A DNA stretch of 64,000 nt from Bryum argenteum. Taxonomy: Eukaryota; Streptophyta; Bryopsida; Bryales; Bryaceae. Made by a program: the position numbers and the translations under genes. This document shows, piece by piece, positions 49,130 through 60,250 of this stretch; the first letter of the stretch is position 1, and every line of letters starts with the position of its first letter. Under the pieces are notes generated by a model that was not told where the DNA came from, searched no databases, and saw only the letters and a list, made by a program, of their open reading frames with translations. The stretch lies in contig CM073323.1 of NCBI GenBank assembly GCA_037043015.1, forward strand, positions 15,021,258 to 15,085,257. Direction: 5' to 3'.

Positions 49130-51099
49130 ATGCCGAGAACCAAACAAACTGTTAGAATTGTTCAGATGGCTGCGAATGCACCTGCCGAGCCTGAAATCGA
49201 AGTCGACATGGATGCGGGGCAGCAAGAGTCTGTTCCTGAGGTATTAGACCACTTCATCTCTATGTTCCCATCTAATGTGTCCATTTAGCTCGAATCGAGC
49301 TAATTCGCCCTCTGTTAATTTGTTATCCACTGGTCACTTATAACATGCAAGCCCTGGAGGGATTCCTTGCACCAATACAACTCGAAGCAGCAGACGATCC
49401 GCTTGCAGCTATTGCTGTGGACGCGCAATGGGGGAGGTTGTGGACCCCCAAGACGAATTCCATCAAGTCTTGGTCTATTCGTCCGATGAACAAGACCCAT
49501 TTCTTCTTCTATCAACAATCGGGGTCTCACGGGGCATTTTTACCTTTGTGTCTTGATGCCTTCATCGAACTTGTTACTTATGAAGACGAATTCCTCCTCA
49601 TCAAGTTCGAAGCAGTGGAGGTCGAAGGTTTCGTCTTCACTATTGTATTTCCCCCCAATGAAGTCCGTTTCTCTCACGACTTCATCCGCAATTATATGGT
49701 CGGCAAGGTGGATGCCACTCAGCTTCATCATATTGACACGAGATTGCAGTCCAATGTGTTTTCGCCGAAAGCCTTTGCAGATCGTACATTCGATACACTG
49801 CGCAGATCTGGAAGGCTCTGTCTGATTTCGAGACTGCAAAGAAGAAAGGCAAGGCTCCGATGAAACGGTCCGGGAGTCTACTGTTGCAGGCTCCATCCGA
49901 GAATGCTCCGTCGGGTCTAGGCACTCCAGAGGGGAGTTTAGGCGTGCAGGGAACGAAGCGGCCAAACCCGATCTCATCGAGCTCTGGCTCCAAGAGGAGC
50001 AAATCCTCCGGAAGCGCACTTACGTTCATGAACCTTACAATGAACGTGGCTGTCTCGGAGAAGAAGATCAAGTATGAGGAAGCGACGAAGTTTCTGAAGG
50101 ACTATTGGGACAACTGTGTAGAGTGTTATGTCTTCGGTCGTGACAATCCGCTTGACGTGTCGATCGACCTGCTCGACCCTGCCGAACCAAGGTTTATCGT
50201 GCGATCTCTGGAACCGGCCGGAATAGCGCATTACAAGAACATCTTGATGAATTCCCTCGATGTTACTTCCAGGCAAACCATCATCATTATGCCGAAAATT
50301 AAAGATGAGCCTAAGATGTGGGATTGGGAAGATCTGGTCCAATCTTGTCGGTTCCGTATTATCGACGGGCAACACCACGTTGAGGCTGCGAAACAGTTGA
50401 TTCATGACAAGAAGATCGACGACTCGAAGATCCTTGCCCTTCAGACATGGAAAGCCCATGTTGTGTGGCATTCCGACATTAGCAAGATTCTGGACGTGTC
50501 GGCCATGGCGAACAAGACGAACAATGCTGGGACGTTCATACCTTTCTGGGCAACGAACATCATGGGTGCAAGAATGGTTTGGGAAGACTATGGCCGCCCT
50601 CAAAAACTGAAGAAGCCACATTGACGTGAAACACTGGTTGAAGTAGATAACCGGAAGCGTTATGAGGTATGAGATTACTTGTTCTTTTCTTTTTATGATT
50701 GGCGTTGTTTGCATTCTCTGTCGACGTTTTTGGGGACGTCGTTTTAGCTCGACTCGAGCTAAAACAACATAGGTTGTTTCTTAATCGTTTGGCTTTGGTG
50801 CAGACATTCGCGGCTGCTATGGTGAAGAGGTTCATCAGCATCAACAATAAGACAATTGACGTGAGTTATGTCTTAATCAGATTACTACACACTACTCGAC
50901 TTTTCCAGTACCCGAGTTGTCAATTGAGCGACTTCAAAAGATTGCTACATCTCATGTTGAGCCGGAATTCAAGGCAAAGTGGCTGTCTTGGTGGAATAGC
51001 ACGGATAATGAAAGACAGCTTGTGTGTTTTCCCTTGGATCGTCCAATGAAAGAGAAAACCTTTGACGCCTGGATTCAGAAGGCTTCTTTTTGGGCACAA
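49130..51099 (+). CDS. ParB-like (ParB/Srx fold) protein in a mobile-element context
   Basis: Proposed exons: 49130-49240 (MPRTKQTVRIVQMAANAP...), about 49300-49707, 49806-50666, 50804-50860 and a last one ending at 51099 with a GT donor. The join 49707/49806 keeps frame; the joins around 49,300 and 50,880 are uncertain. The middle exon contains FRIIDGQHHVEAAKQLI, the D-G-Q-H-x-x-x-A core of ParB/DndB/sulfiredoxin-type domains (compare ParBc, PF02195), preceded by VSIDLLDP and RSLEPAGIAHYKN, which match the usual upstream strands and helix. Before that lies a basic Ser-rich linker (GTKRPNPISSSSGSKRSKSS). An in-frame TGA at 50622-50624 is followed in the same frame by RETLVEVDNRKRYE, so either the copy has a nonsense change or splicing removes it. 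The 3' part is cut by the CACTA element. ParB-fold proteins are NTP-dependent DNA clamps or nucleases in bacteria; the function here is unknown. Confidence 0.6.
49285..49303. repeat. palindrome copy C (TTAGCTCGA-A-TCGAGCTAA)
   Basis: Nine-base perfect arms around one base, inside or at the end of the first intron of the ParB-like gene. The AG in its right half could serve as the 3' splice site. Confidence 0.9.
50741..50765. repeat. palindrome copy D (12-base arms GTTTTAGCTCGA)
   Basis: Perfect 12-base arms around a single C, 25 bp in all. It lies in the intron after the ParB motif exon, and is the longest and most perfect of the four copies. Confidence 0.95.
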
Positions 51100-51233
51100 G
51101 TATGCATGCTCTCTGATCAAACTTGTATTTTGGGTTGTTTGAATCTCTGAAACTATATCATGCTTTAATTCTCATTTACGTTATTCACAATCGTTCACTA
51201 GAGCAAACCAGTAAATTCTGGACTGTTTTTTGT

Positions 51234-52000
51234 GTCACAGATGACGTAAATCCAGACTATACGAAATTAGTGTGGAAATGTTAACCAAAGTGACATAGTT
51301 TACGTCATACGGTTTGACGTAAAAATGTCGCGAATGACGTTGCTTTGACGCGAGTGTCAAAAGTGACACAACCGAATTTTGAAAGAAGGATTTTGCGTCA
51401 AAGATGACAGAGGAGGAAGATCTTGACGTAGAGTGACACATGCTAAGGTAACTTTTTGAAGGGGTTTTTTACCTCACTATAGTTTTAAGATCGCCACGTG
51501 TAGTAATATTCAAAGTCAGCGCGTCACTTTTGACATAGAGGGCGTTTTGCATGACGTGCTCATGTCAAAACGTGTTATTGAAGACGTATAAAAAATCCTA
51601 CGTGAAATTGCCTTGCTGACTTGGAATTAAATTGAGGAGGGTAGGGATGACGTCGAATATATGGGTGTACATCCTAGGGGGTGTCACTAGTGACGCCCGT
51701 GTCAAAAGTGACAGAAAATGTGTTAAAGTGTGTCAAAAGTGACATTTTGACGCGGGTGACGTGTCACATGTTCATGGAGGCTATGGTGACGTGGCGGCTA
51801 GGGTTTGACCTGGTCAACATTATAGGGGTGTCAAAAGTGACGCGCGCGTCACAAGTGACGTAACTTGCGTCTAATTGTGTCATCTAGGACAACTGACACC
51901 GATGACGTGGAGTACATTCATAATTGCCTCGGTACCGACGTGGCGGATTAAGGTTGACCTGGTCAACATAGTGAGGGTGTCAATAGTGACGCGCGTTAGT
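51234..52000. repeat. subterminal TGACGT/GTGACA array of the CACTA element
   Basis: More than twenty copies of TGACGT, TGACGC or GTCAAAAGTGAC-type words in both orientations. Two longer phrases (GACGTGGCGG...TTGACCTGGTCAACAT...GGTGTCA) are directly repeated at about 51,788 and 51,940. In CACTA elements such arrays are binding sites for the element's DNA-binding protein. Confidence 0.8.
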
Positions 52001-52459
52001 ATTAACATGTTTAACGTTCAAAGAAGAGTTTGAAGCATGTTACTTGGAACAACCTCCGAGTAATTTAAGGTGTTGCTCCTCATTCGGATCATTCTTCACG
52101 CGTGCTTCCAAAGTTCGTTTGACACCTTAGTTACACACGTAAGCTCCAAAAGCAACTAGATGTACAACATGAAGATGAGCACAACATCAAGTGAAACGAT
52201 TCATCAAAGTTTCATACTACAACTCAAGGATATAGATCGTGGTAGAAGCAATGTAAAAGGGAAGTGAAGCATGAAAGTGTTTTACATTGTGGAGCAACAA
52301 TTTGTATGGGTGGTTGGGTCGCAAAGGACGTGTCGCACACCACCTACAGTCTACTTCACAACGCTCTATGGAAAAAAACAGAAAAATGGTACTCGTTATT
52401 TACATAACGTTCTTAAGCCGTCCACAACCTATCGACTGTTCATGACCTGAAACCTATCT

Positions 52460-53027
52460 TCACCATCTGAGAGGGGACCCATGTCCAGTTTCCACAACGG
52501 TGCGCATGTGTCCAAGAGGGGTTTTCACCGTCGACCGCATGGCGCGGGGAGGGTTGCGTCTCACCAAAGTTCGCTCTTGACGAATGATGTGAACCACTAG
52601 GCAGCACTCATCAACAGGCTCAAAAATAAGGAGATCTCCAGGGTGAAGATCGTGATCCGAGAGGAATTGGAACCAGCCATTGCAGACGCAGCTGTAAACT
52701 GCCGTCGTGGTCCCAACAGAAGTATTGGCCATGGTGACCGGCCACTCCGGACTCTTTGCCGACGTCACGAGAACACACACGCCCCCCTACGCCCGAGTCG
52801 CCCCCGTCCGCTTGATGAACGGCACGGGGATGTTCTGAAAGTAAGTACCCAAAATTGTGAGGTATCAGGCATTGACAAGATACCGTGGGGAGAGTAGAAG
52901 ATGCTGAGAAGGTCGAGAGACATACCAGTTGGAAGCTGCGTGTGGTAGCATCCACAATGAGACTGAAGTATGGAACGCCGACGTCCTCCATCTCTTGCAG
53001 GTATTGAAGCTGGAAGTCGTTCGCCAT
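52460..53027 (-). pseudogene. B3-like DNA-binding protein of the CACTA element
   Basis: Exon 1 (53027-52926) reads MANDFQLQYLQEMEDVGVPY and on to TTRSFQL, ending at GT. Exon 2 (from 52834) begins IPVPFIKRTGATR and continues, after an in-frame TAG at 52789-52787, with VCVLVTSAKSPEWPVTM, then NGWFQFLSDHDLHPGDLLIF and VVHIIR. This follows the plant B3 fold order: 'IP-x-x-F', a strand with W-P-V, then 'GW-x-x-F-x-x-x-H-x-L-x-x-GD-x-x-x-F' and a last strand (compare PF02362). The whole is about 190 codons and ends at 52460. The TAG suggests a dead copy, although an acceptor using that TAG would give a shorter protein lacking the first strand. By position it could be the element's counterpart of TnpA, binding the subterminal arrays (inference). 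Confidence 0.55.
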
Positions 53028-54540
53028 CCTCGCAATCGTGAAAACGTGAGAGACGAATAGAAACGGTGGAAGAGAGGAGTTCAAACGACTAAGCAAGCAT
53101 GTAAATGCAATGGGAAGAGGAGTCCAAACAACGGAGCAAGCGGCTAAGTGTAGTGGGAAGAGCCGAGAGTAGTCGGACATATAAGCATGCAGAAGGTACA
53201 CGTTCGAATAGGAGTTTTTATTGCATGACGGCAAAAGTCGGCGCTCATCATGATTGTTGATTCATGTGAGATTTGCAATGATTGACGGCAGATTGTAATG
53301 ATTCGTCCCACAAAAATGGAGATGATATTAGCACGATGTGACACACTGCCATTAGTGAAGAGAATCGAGATTCAAACAGCAAGCGTTTACCCCTTCCTTC
53401 TCACACCTGTAGTCTGTAGACTTCATTGATGCAACATGTTAGGCAAAGACACTTGCATGGAGAAAAGGGACCGGACATGGGAGAGCATAGTTGCAACCAA
53501 AACCTGTTATTGTTGACATTGAAGACGTCACTACTGACGTATCTGAAACAAGATTTGCGTCTTCCTTGACATAATTTGATGTCATCTGAGACGAGGCTCC
53601 CCAATTCAGAACTCACTGTCTGAAGAATCGCCGAGTAGGTGGTCCGATTCTTCATCATCATGGTTTGCTCCTACAAGCTCGTCTACGTGCTTGTCTATGA
53701 AAGTGCCGTGTGATGTAAACTCCTCCTCTTCTGAGGGATCTTGTCCATGTCTCTCTAGGTTATTGGAGTGAGATGAAATCAGGATGCTGATCTGTGTGTC
53801 GGCATCGTCGTGTTCCTCAGCAAATACACGTGCTCCACGACTGCCTCGAACTTCAACTTTGCACACCACTTTCCACGGCCCATCGTCAGGCACAAAAAAC
53901 ACTTGCTGCACGTGAATGGGGAATGCAAAGGACTGGGGACCCAAAGGTGCTTTGTAGTGATCTGAAAAATTCACAGACATAAATCCGTGTTCATCTCGCT
54001 TCATTGTTGGTGCAGTGCCTCCCATTCTTCCTTTAACCCATGAACATAGAAGAACTACGACGCACGTGTGCCTGTAGTCCAATTCAAGTATTTCTTCAAC
54101 ATGGCCCACGTACTCCTCCGTCTGTGCCCCTCCATCATCAGTGAAGGTAGCGTGCCCTCCACTGTCCATGGTGGTGCTTGAAGCTTCAACTGAGCGGCAA
54201 CGGAAGTGCATGCCATAAGCCTTCATTGAACGATAAGCTGTTGCGTTCAGCGAGGGTGGTCTAGACAAATCATATGTTGTTTGATCGATACACCTCCACA
54301 CCGAGCGGCATGGGTCGGTGTCGACCGGCTGTTTTTTCACCAATCCGCAAATGGTGGCAGTGCCCTTAGCTCTGAAGACATGTCACATGGCTGCCGTCTC
54401 CTTCGCCCACGTTGTCCCCGATGGCTCTGGCGGCGGAGTGACATCCTCAACTGCTGCTCCACCTCGTACGTCCTAGAATGTGCACAACGCATCAGTGGTT
54501 CGTGCCACAATGGACAAATTTCAAAGGAAGAAAACGCATG

Positions 54541-54800
54541 TTAACCCATCTTAGCTCATGTTTCCAGTGACGTGAAGTTATGTTTCTGATGACGTTAATC
54601 CATGATAACTCATGTTTCCGATGACATGAACTTCTATTTCTAATGACGTTAACCCATGATAACTCATGTTTCCGATGACATGAACTTCTGTTTCTAATGA
54701 CGTTAACCCATGATAACTCATGTTTTCGATGACGTTAACCTATGTTAACTCATGTTTCCAGTGGCGTGGGAAAAAAACTCATGTTTCAAATTACGTAAAG
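54541..54800. repeat. intron array of TGACGTTAACCCATG-type repeats
   Basis: A repeating pattern of 'AACTCATGTTTCCGATGACRTGAA' type (about 30-60 bp periods) fills the intron between the DUF4218 and DUF4216 exons. Two adjacent copies near 54,600-54,720 are almost identical. Confidence 0.85.
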
Positions 54801-55889
54801 TTGACACCTTCTCGTAGTCTTTGCGGTGCAAAAGCGTTTGTGATGACGAAGTTGTGAATCCATTCACGAAGAGTGGGGACATCACTCGTCTTATTCCCTT
54901 GCCCTCCACCATTTCATCGTGCATTGCCTGGTCTTCATTTGCATCCCACACTCTTCGCGATGTAGCACCGTAACGTTCCATGTACTCTGAACAGAATCCC
55001 AGTGTTTCTTCCATAGAGTATGCCTCGGCCATGCAACCCTCTGGCCTAGCATACGAACGCACATAATCCTTAAGGGTCTTCATATATCGCTCCATTGGAT
55101 ACATCCAGCGGGTTTGAACTGGACCGCATAGGAAGAGTTCCTCCATGAGATGCACCATAAGGTGCGTCATGATCACCATTGATCCTAGAGGGAAATCGCG
55201 CTCAATCATACAAAGCGTCGTTGCAGCATCTTCAACATACTCTTGTTTTTTAGACGCGTTGACCTTGCGACTGCACAAGCGTCTAAATACCCTGCTCACC
55301 TTCATGATACAAGTCCTGACATCTGTATTCATATCGATATTCCGCAACGCTGAGGGTAGTATCTGTAGAAGCACCTAGTCCACTTTAGAGTATTGTGCTA
55401 CAATATGGAGTTTTCACGTATCACATGACATGATAGCATACACACATTTGGGCGATCCTGAACTCAGTATTGCGCACCGTGAAGTGATTTTAGCCTACCT
55501 GTTGCATGAGGACGTGAAAGTCGTGGAATTTAAGAAATCGGAGTCTTTCTTCAGAAACTCTTTTGTAAATTGCTCCAGCATAATTCTGTGGCACCTTAGT
55601 AGATCCTATGACGCCGAGCATGTCCGTCTTAGCTTGCGGAAGGAGGACATAAGGTGCGTGTGGCATGAATAGCCGGCCGTCAGCACCCTGTGTTTGTCTC
55701 AACCATAGGTCAGACCTCACTCCCATATCTTTGAAGTCCAAGCGTCCTCGTGGATAATCAGTCTCCCCAAACAAAGTCTTTATTATAGTTTCACAAAGGT
55801 TTTTCTCGCAGTGCATGACGTCCAGTGTATGTCTGATGAGCAAGTCCTGCAGCACTTTCAGGAGCATGGTCAAATCTCGTTATTTGTAT

Positions 55890-56235
55890 ATTTTGGGTGT
55901 ACTTTCTAAAGTAAATATACGTTAATATGATTTACCGTTCAGTGGGCTTTCGCTGATGTTTACTGGGACGCCGGTTGAGACTGTTTTACGTTCCACTGCG
56001 TTTGAAATGACAGTGGTTGACGCAGTTTAATGTTAAGCTATGTCTACAATGACGGTAGTGAACATAAATTTACGTTACACTGCGTATAAAATGACAGTAG
56101 TTAACACTGGTACACGTTATGGTACGTTTAAAATGACAGTAGTGAACAGAAAATTACGTCACGGTGTGTTTTTAATGACAGAAGTTAACAGACTTTTACG
56201 TCATAGTGCGTTCAAAGTGACATCCTGGTAGTGAC
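55890..56235. repeat. intron array of AATGACAGTAGTTAACA-type repeats
   Basis: About six copies of a ~40-bp unit with the core 'TTTAAAATGACAGTAGTGAACA' pattern and a following TTACGTC word. It fills the intron just upstream of the exon with RHTLDVMH. Confidence 0.85.
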
Positions 56236-57855
56236 CATTTCCACACATGTAGTTGTATTACCTGTACGCTCCCTATAATACCGATTAATAGTTCAAACAC
56301 GTAAAGCAAGTTAACTATGCGTTATTGAAGTCACAGACCTTCCAATACGGGAGGGAGAAAAGAATTGAAAGTCTCTTCACACCGTGCGTCCTCACTGGAT
56401 CACGTGGACCCTCTGCCCTGCCTCCCGAGGCAAGGTATGAGTCCCTTTCTTGTGCGTACCGTAGAACGTCTTCGCCAATCATCCTTGAATTCGATATCAC
56501 TTTCTCTTCAAACCCGTTGAATCACAGATCTGTACGGAACGCATGGTCCTCCGGAAGACGTTGGCGTGCACCTACATAGACTACCTTATCTTTCTTGGGC
56601 CCCCTCGCACTTCTGGAAACGATGTTGGGACCGCATACTGGACAAGCTTTGTAGCCCTTAGTTTGTTGTCCAGAAATCAGTCCATAAGCAGGGAAATCCG
56701 AAATTGTCCACAGAAGCATGCCACGAAGAGTAAATGTCCTGTGTGTTGCATCTGCTGAAGCGTCTGTCGTAACGTGCTTTTCCGATTCGTGCCCGGATAA
56801 CCCTTTTTCACGGTAAAAGAGGTTTCCTAAACAAGAACCCGAGTATTCGTTCCACGGAGATCCTGTGAAGTGCAAACGCAAGCATTTCACTGATTAGCTA
56901 ACCCGGATTTGTGCTATCCGGGTTCTATCCTATCCCCTCTCATGCCTATATCCTGTCCCGGAAGAGCTGCCGGACGGAGAGAGGAGAGGGTGTTTAGTCT
57001 TTGTGGTTTAATTTAGCCTCGTATTCACCTCGGAGGGATTTTCCCGGACTTAGATAAGTGGGGGATTAGGCCACTTCTCCCGTTGATTAACGTAACCGGA
57101 AAGGTCACCGAGACTCTCTCTCTCCTTACCCCGTAGGAACTTCCCTTATACCTCCCTCTACGCCTGGACTCTAAATCCACACGCATGTCACAAAGGTTGG
57201 TATCCGGTTCTCCTATGGTCCGGTTATCACAACTTACTACCCGGGTTAGTAGATCCCGGGTTCTTGGATCGGGGATGGTGCGATCGCCCGGAGTTCACCG
57301 CTATCACCTACTGCAAAACCCGCTACCCGGACTTGGCGATCTAGGGGACTCAACCGATGGTGTTCTCGGGAGTCGGTTGAGCGGCCGGAATCCCTTCCCG
57401 GCCGCCGTAATCCCGACGCACGCTACACGGACGACCGGACCAACCCTAAGTGGCAAGTGCCGTTCGCTAGCCGCACTCCTCCCCGTCGCCTTCTCTACCT
57501 CCCGTACTACTCTCCGTTCAAGGACGGAACCGCTCTCTCTTGCCCGGATAGCAAGGGTCCTCCGGACTCGCAAACACCCCGACCAAAAGACAAGACAGAA
57601 AAGGAGAAGGACACACAATCGTCACACACGCACACACACGAGGGAGATGAGAAAGAGGCGTGCTTGCACCGGGATTAGGTATTGCGAGAATCACAAAAGA
57701 CCCCGAGGAGTATCCTCCCCTCGGCTAAATGTGATCCTCCTCCCTGGCATCCTAGAGAAGACAAAATCCTGTGCCAGGGAATCTTTCTAAATCTAGCCTC
57801 TGACACTCTAGCGCCGTCATCCTCCTACTCGCCATAAAGGCACTAAAATCTAACC

Positions 57856-59775
57856 CTATCCTCGGCCAGGCCGGAGAGCTACCGATATCCCGCGCAGGGC
57901 CTTATGCATTTGCAGATGCTCTTGCGTGCATACGTGCAAAGCGTGGGCGATCGGTTGCAAGGGGTGTTCCTCCGTTATCCGGAATGGGGGTACCGGGAGG
58001 CGTAGGTCGATCTCCTGCCTCCGCGGGGTGAAATCCTCCCACCCGGGTAACCGATCGGTGTTGGCTGGTGCCGTCTCTCCTTGTGCCCGGGTAGTGGGGA
58101 CAGGAGAGTGCTGTCCAGTCGCCCCCTCCTCCTCCGAGTCTGAGGACTCCTCCATCACCCTTTTCCCTTTCCTCCGGGCGTCTCCTTCCCCGGGCGAGGT
58201 GGGTCGCTGTATGGCCGGAATAGTCCTGACGACTGGTTCGAGGGGTTCGGCCCGGACAGCAGGGGAAGTAGCAGGGGTCGCGGTAGTGTCCTCCCTGGGC
58301 CTGGTAAGCTTCCTCCGAATCCGGGGTCGAGGACTCTCGGAGGGGAGGTCCGCCCTCCTCTTCTTGGCGTACGTTGGGTCTCCCCACTCGATTTCTCCTG
58401 CAGCTGGCGGGGGCACGGGGTCACCTACCGGACTGTCTGCTAGGAGAAGAAGTCCGGCAGGTATGCTCTCAGCCTGTACTTCCCGGGTCGGAGTAGGTGC
58501 TTCCGGGGTAGGATCTCCTCGCGGGAGTGCTCCTTCCGCCTCAGCCTCTCCTGGTTGCGCTATAATTGCTACCTCCTGCCTTCCCGGGGGAGAGGAAGCC
58601 TCAGCCTCCACGAACCTTAGCACCCGTCCGGATTTTCTCCGGTGTAGGACGGGGAGTTCCTCTCCGTCACTGTCGTTTCCCTGCACCGGTCTGAGAGGTG
58701 GTGGAGAGGCGATTGCAGAGGTCGGAGGCGTTGCCATGGCTACTGGGGAGCTCTCCTCCCGTCCGGGTAGGATCGGGCTCTGGTGGCTCGATCCGGTTGC
58801 AGCTCCACTCCGGGTTGCCATCCGGTGGCTGGTGGTTGGCCGGGGTGTGGTGGCTCTCTCCGGGCGGGGTAGCGGGGCGACCTCCCCTCGGGGAGGATGG
58901 TCGCTCCTCCCGCACCAGTCCCGCGCGCCCTCATCTCCTGGCCGGGGTGCTTCTGCTCCTGACCTCCACGGTCTCTGCTCTCCTGGGCCCGGCGGTCCTG
59001 GTGGTGCAGGAGGTGGAGGTGGTGGGAGTGCCCCTGCTCCGGGGGCGGGCACCCTGGGGAGTAGCTTGGTCGCAGCAGGAACTCCCACCTCGGGAACTCC
59101 GCTCCCGGGAAACATGTCCCGTCCGCCTCCATGAGCAACCTGAGGAGGGTGATCTCACCCGGATTGAGGCACTCGTAATGCGCGTACAGGTGGTACACGT
59201 ATGGTGCCAGGGGACAGCCCTTCACACTGACGGCCTTTTTCGAGGCCCGGACGATGACCTCCTCAAGGATGTGCCCCCACCCTACGCGCTTCCGGCCCAG
59301 GTAGGACTCCATGATCGCCTTCAGGATCCGGTTTGACACAAATTGTGGCTTCTCCGGGTTGAGGATCGGTGCCAGAACCTGGCGGACGCGCTCTCCGAGC
59401 ATTCGCGCAATCCTCCACTCGGTAGCCGTCGTGCTCGTGCGCGGGGTTGTGGAACATCCCACCGAGGGAGGGATCGTTCCTCACCTGAATGTATCCGGTG
59501 GAGGAGTCCGGAAAGCCGTATGTCGCCCTCCAGCACGCCTCCTGCCAAAAGTGCGGCTTGGCCCGGACAGGGTTGTCGGCGAAAGTCGGTGGATCCTGTC
59601 CGGACACGGCCTCCTCGATAATCCCTGCATCCTCCACATTCCAGGGCACCCAGTACAATCCTACGCACCCCATCCGCGTCAAGTCCTGCACCAACTGCGC
59701 CCGGGCATCCACCGCCATTGGAATGCCAGCCTGGATAATCTTGCTCCTAATCCGCGAAGCTCTCTCCCCGGCCAT
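57856..59775 (-). pseudogene. gag-like plant mobile protein, fossil
   Basis: Coding-quality sequence covers most of this span on the minus strand but in more than one frame, so the copy looks broken (about two breaks). The N-terminal part includes MGCVGLYWVPWNVED and FWQEACWRATYGFPDSSTG; the middle includes YLGRKRVGWGHILEEVI and CPLAPYVYHLYAHYECLNP. The alternation of 'G-x-x-V-x-W-G-x-I' and 'P-L-x-P-Y-x-x-x-L-Y' reminds me of the gag-related 'putative plant transposon protein' domain (PF20167), but this is a resemblance only. The C-terminal 400 or so codons are rich in Pro, Arg, Gly and Ser with little order. No protease, reverse transcriptase or integrase is visible within the element, so it could only have moved with help. 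Confidence 0.45.
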
Positions 59776-59994
59776 GTCTCCGTACTCCTCCTCTCCGGGC
59801 TATGGTGTGCAGGACGGCCGCGTGTACAGGCTCGTGCGAGATTTGGGGGAGCAACTCAGTCGGCAATGGCGCACGAAAAACGAGGAAGAAAGGAAAGGGG
59901 GGGGGAGAAAATCAAAAGGAAGGACAACGGCCTTCCCCGTGCCATTAACGACAAAAGAGAGTGGGGGAGGTGGCAGTACCCTTTTGGCGGCGCA

Positions 59995-60250
59995 GCCTTA
60001 ATCACGGGCTTGTCGGCCGGGATCGTCAGCGCCACGGTGGTTATACCGCCGGACCGTCCTTCCACCCGGCGGCCTCTCCGGCCATTGATAACCGGCCGGG
60101 TTATAACCGGTCGGTCTATGTTCGGTCGGGCCATAGCCGGGCCGGGCAATGACTGTCCGGGTCGTGCCCGGACAGATCGTACCCGGGCCTCTCATGCCCG
60201 GTCGGCACATGCCCGATCGGTGCATCCCGGGTCAGTATATGCCTTCCTGG
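59995..60250. repeat. GC-rich CCGGGTYATA-type short-period repeat
   Basis: Words such as CCGGTCGG, CCCGGTCGGCAC and CCGGGTTATAACCGG recur every 15 bases or so in both orientations near the right end of the nested element. Frames through it give collagen-like RPGY repeats that I regard as by-products. Confidence 0.7.

Noticed and set aside
57185-57790. 201-codon plus-strand open frame
   Set aside because: Arg/Ser/Thr-rich, low information, in the non-coding flank of the nested GC-rich element.
57926-59134. 402-codon plus-strand open frame
   Set aside because: It lies opposite the gag-like coding region in GC-rich DNA; the composition suppresses stops and the residues (Ser/Gly/Arg-rich) show no domain.
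59998-60225. Collagen-like RPGY frames
   Set aside because: By-product of the 15-bp GC-rich repeat in several frames.
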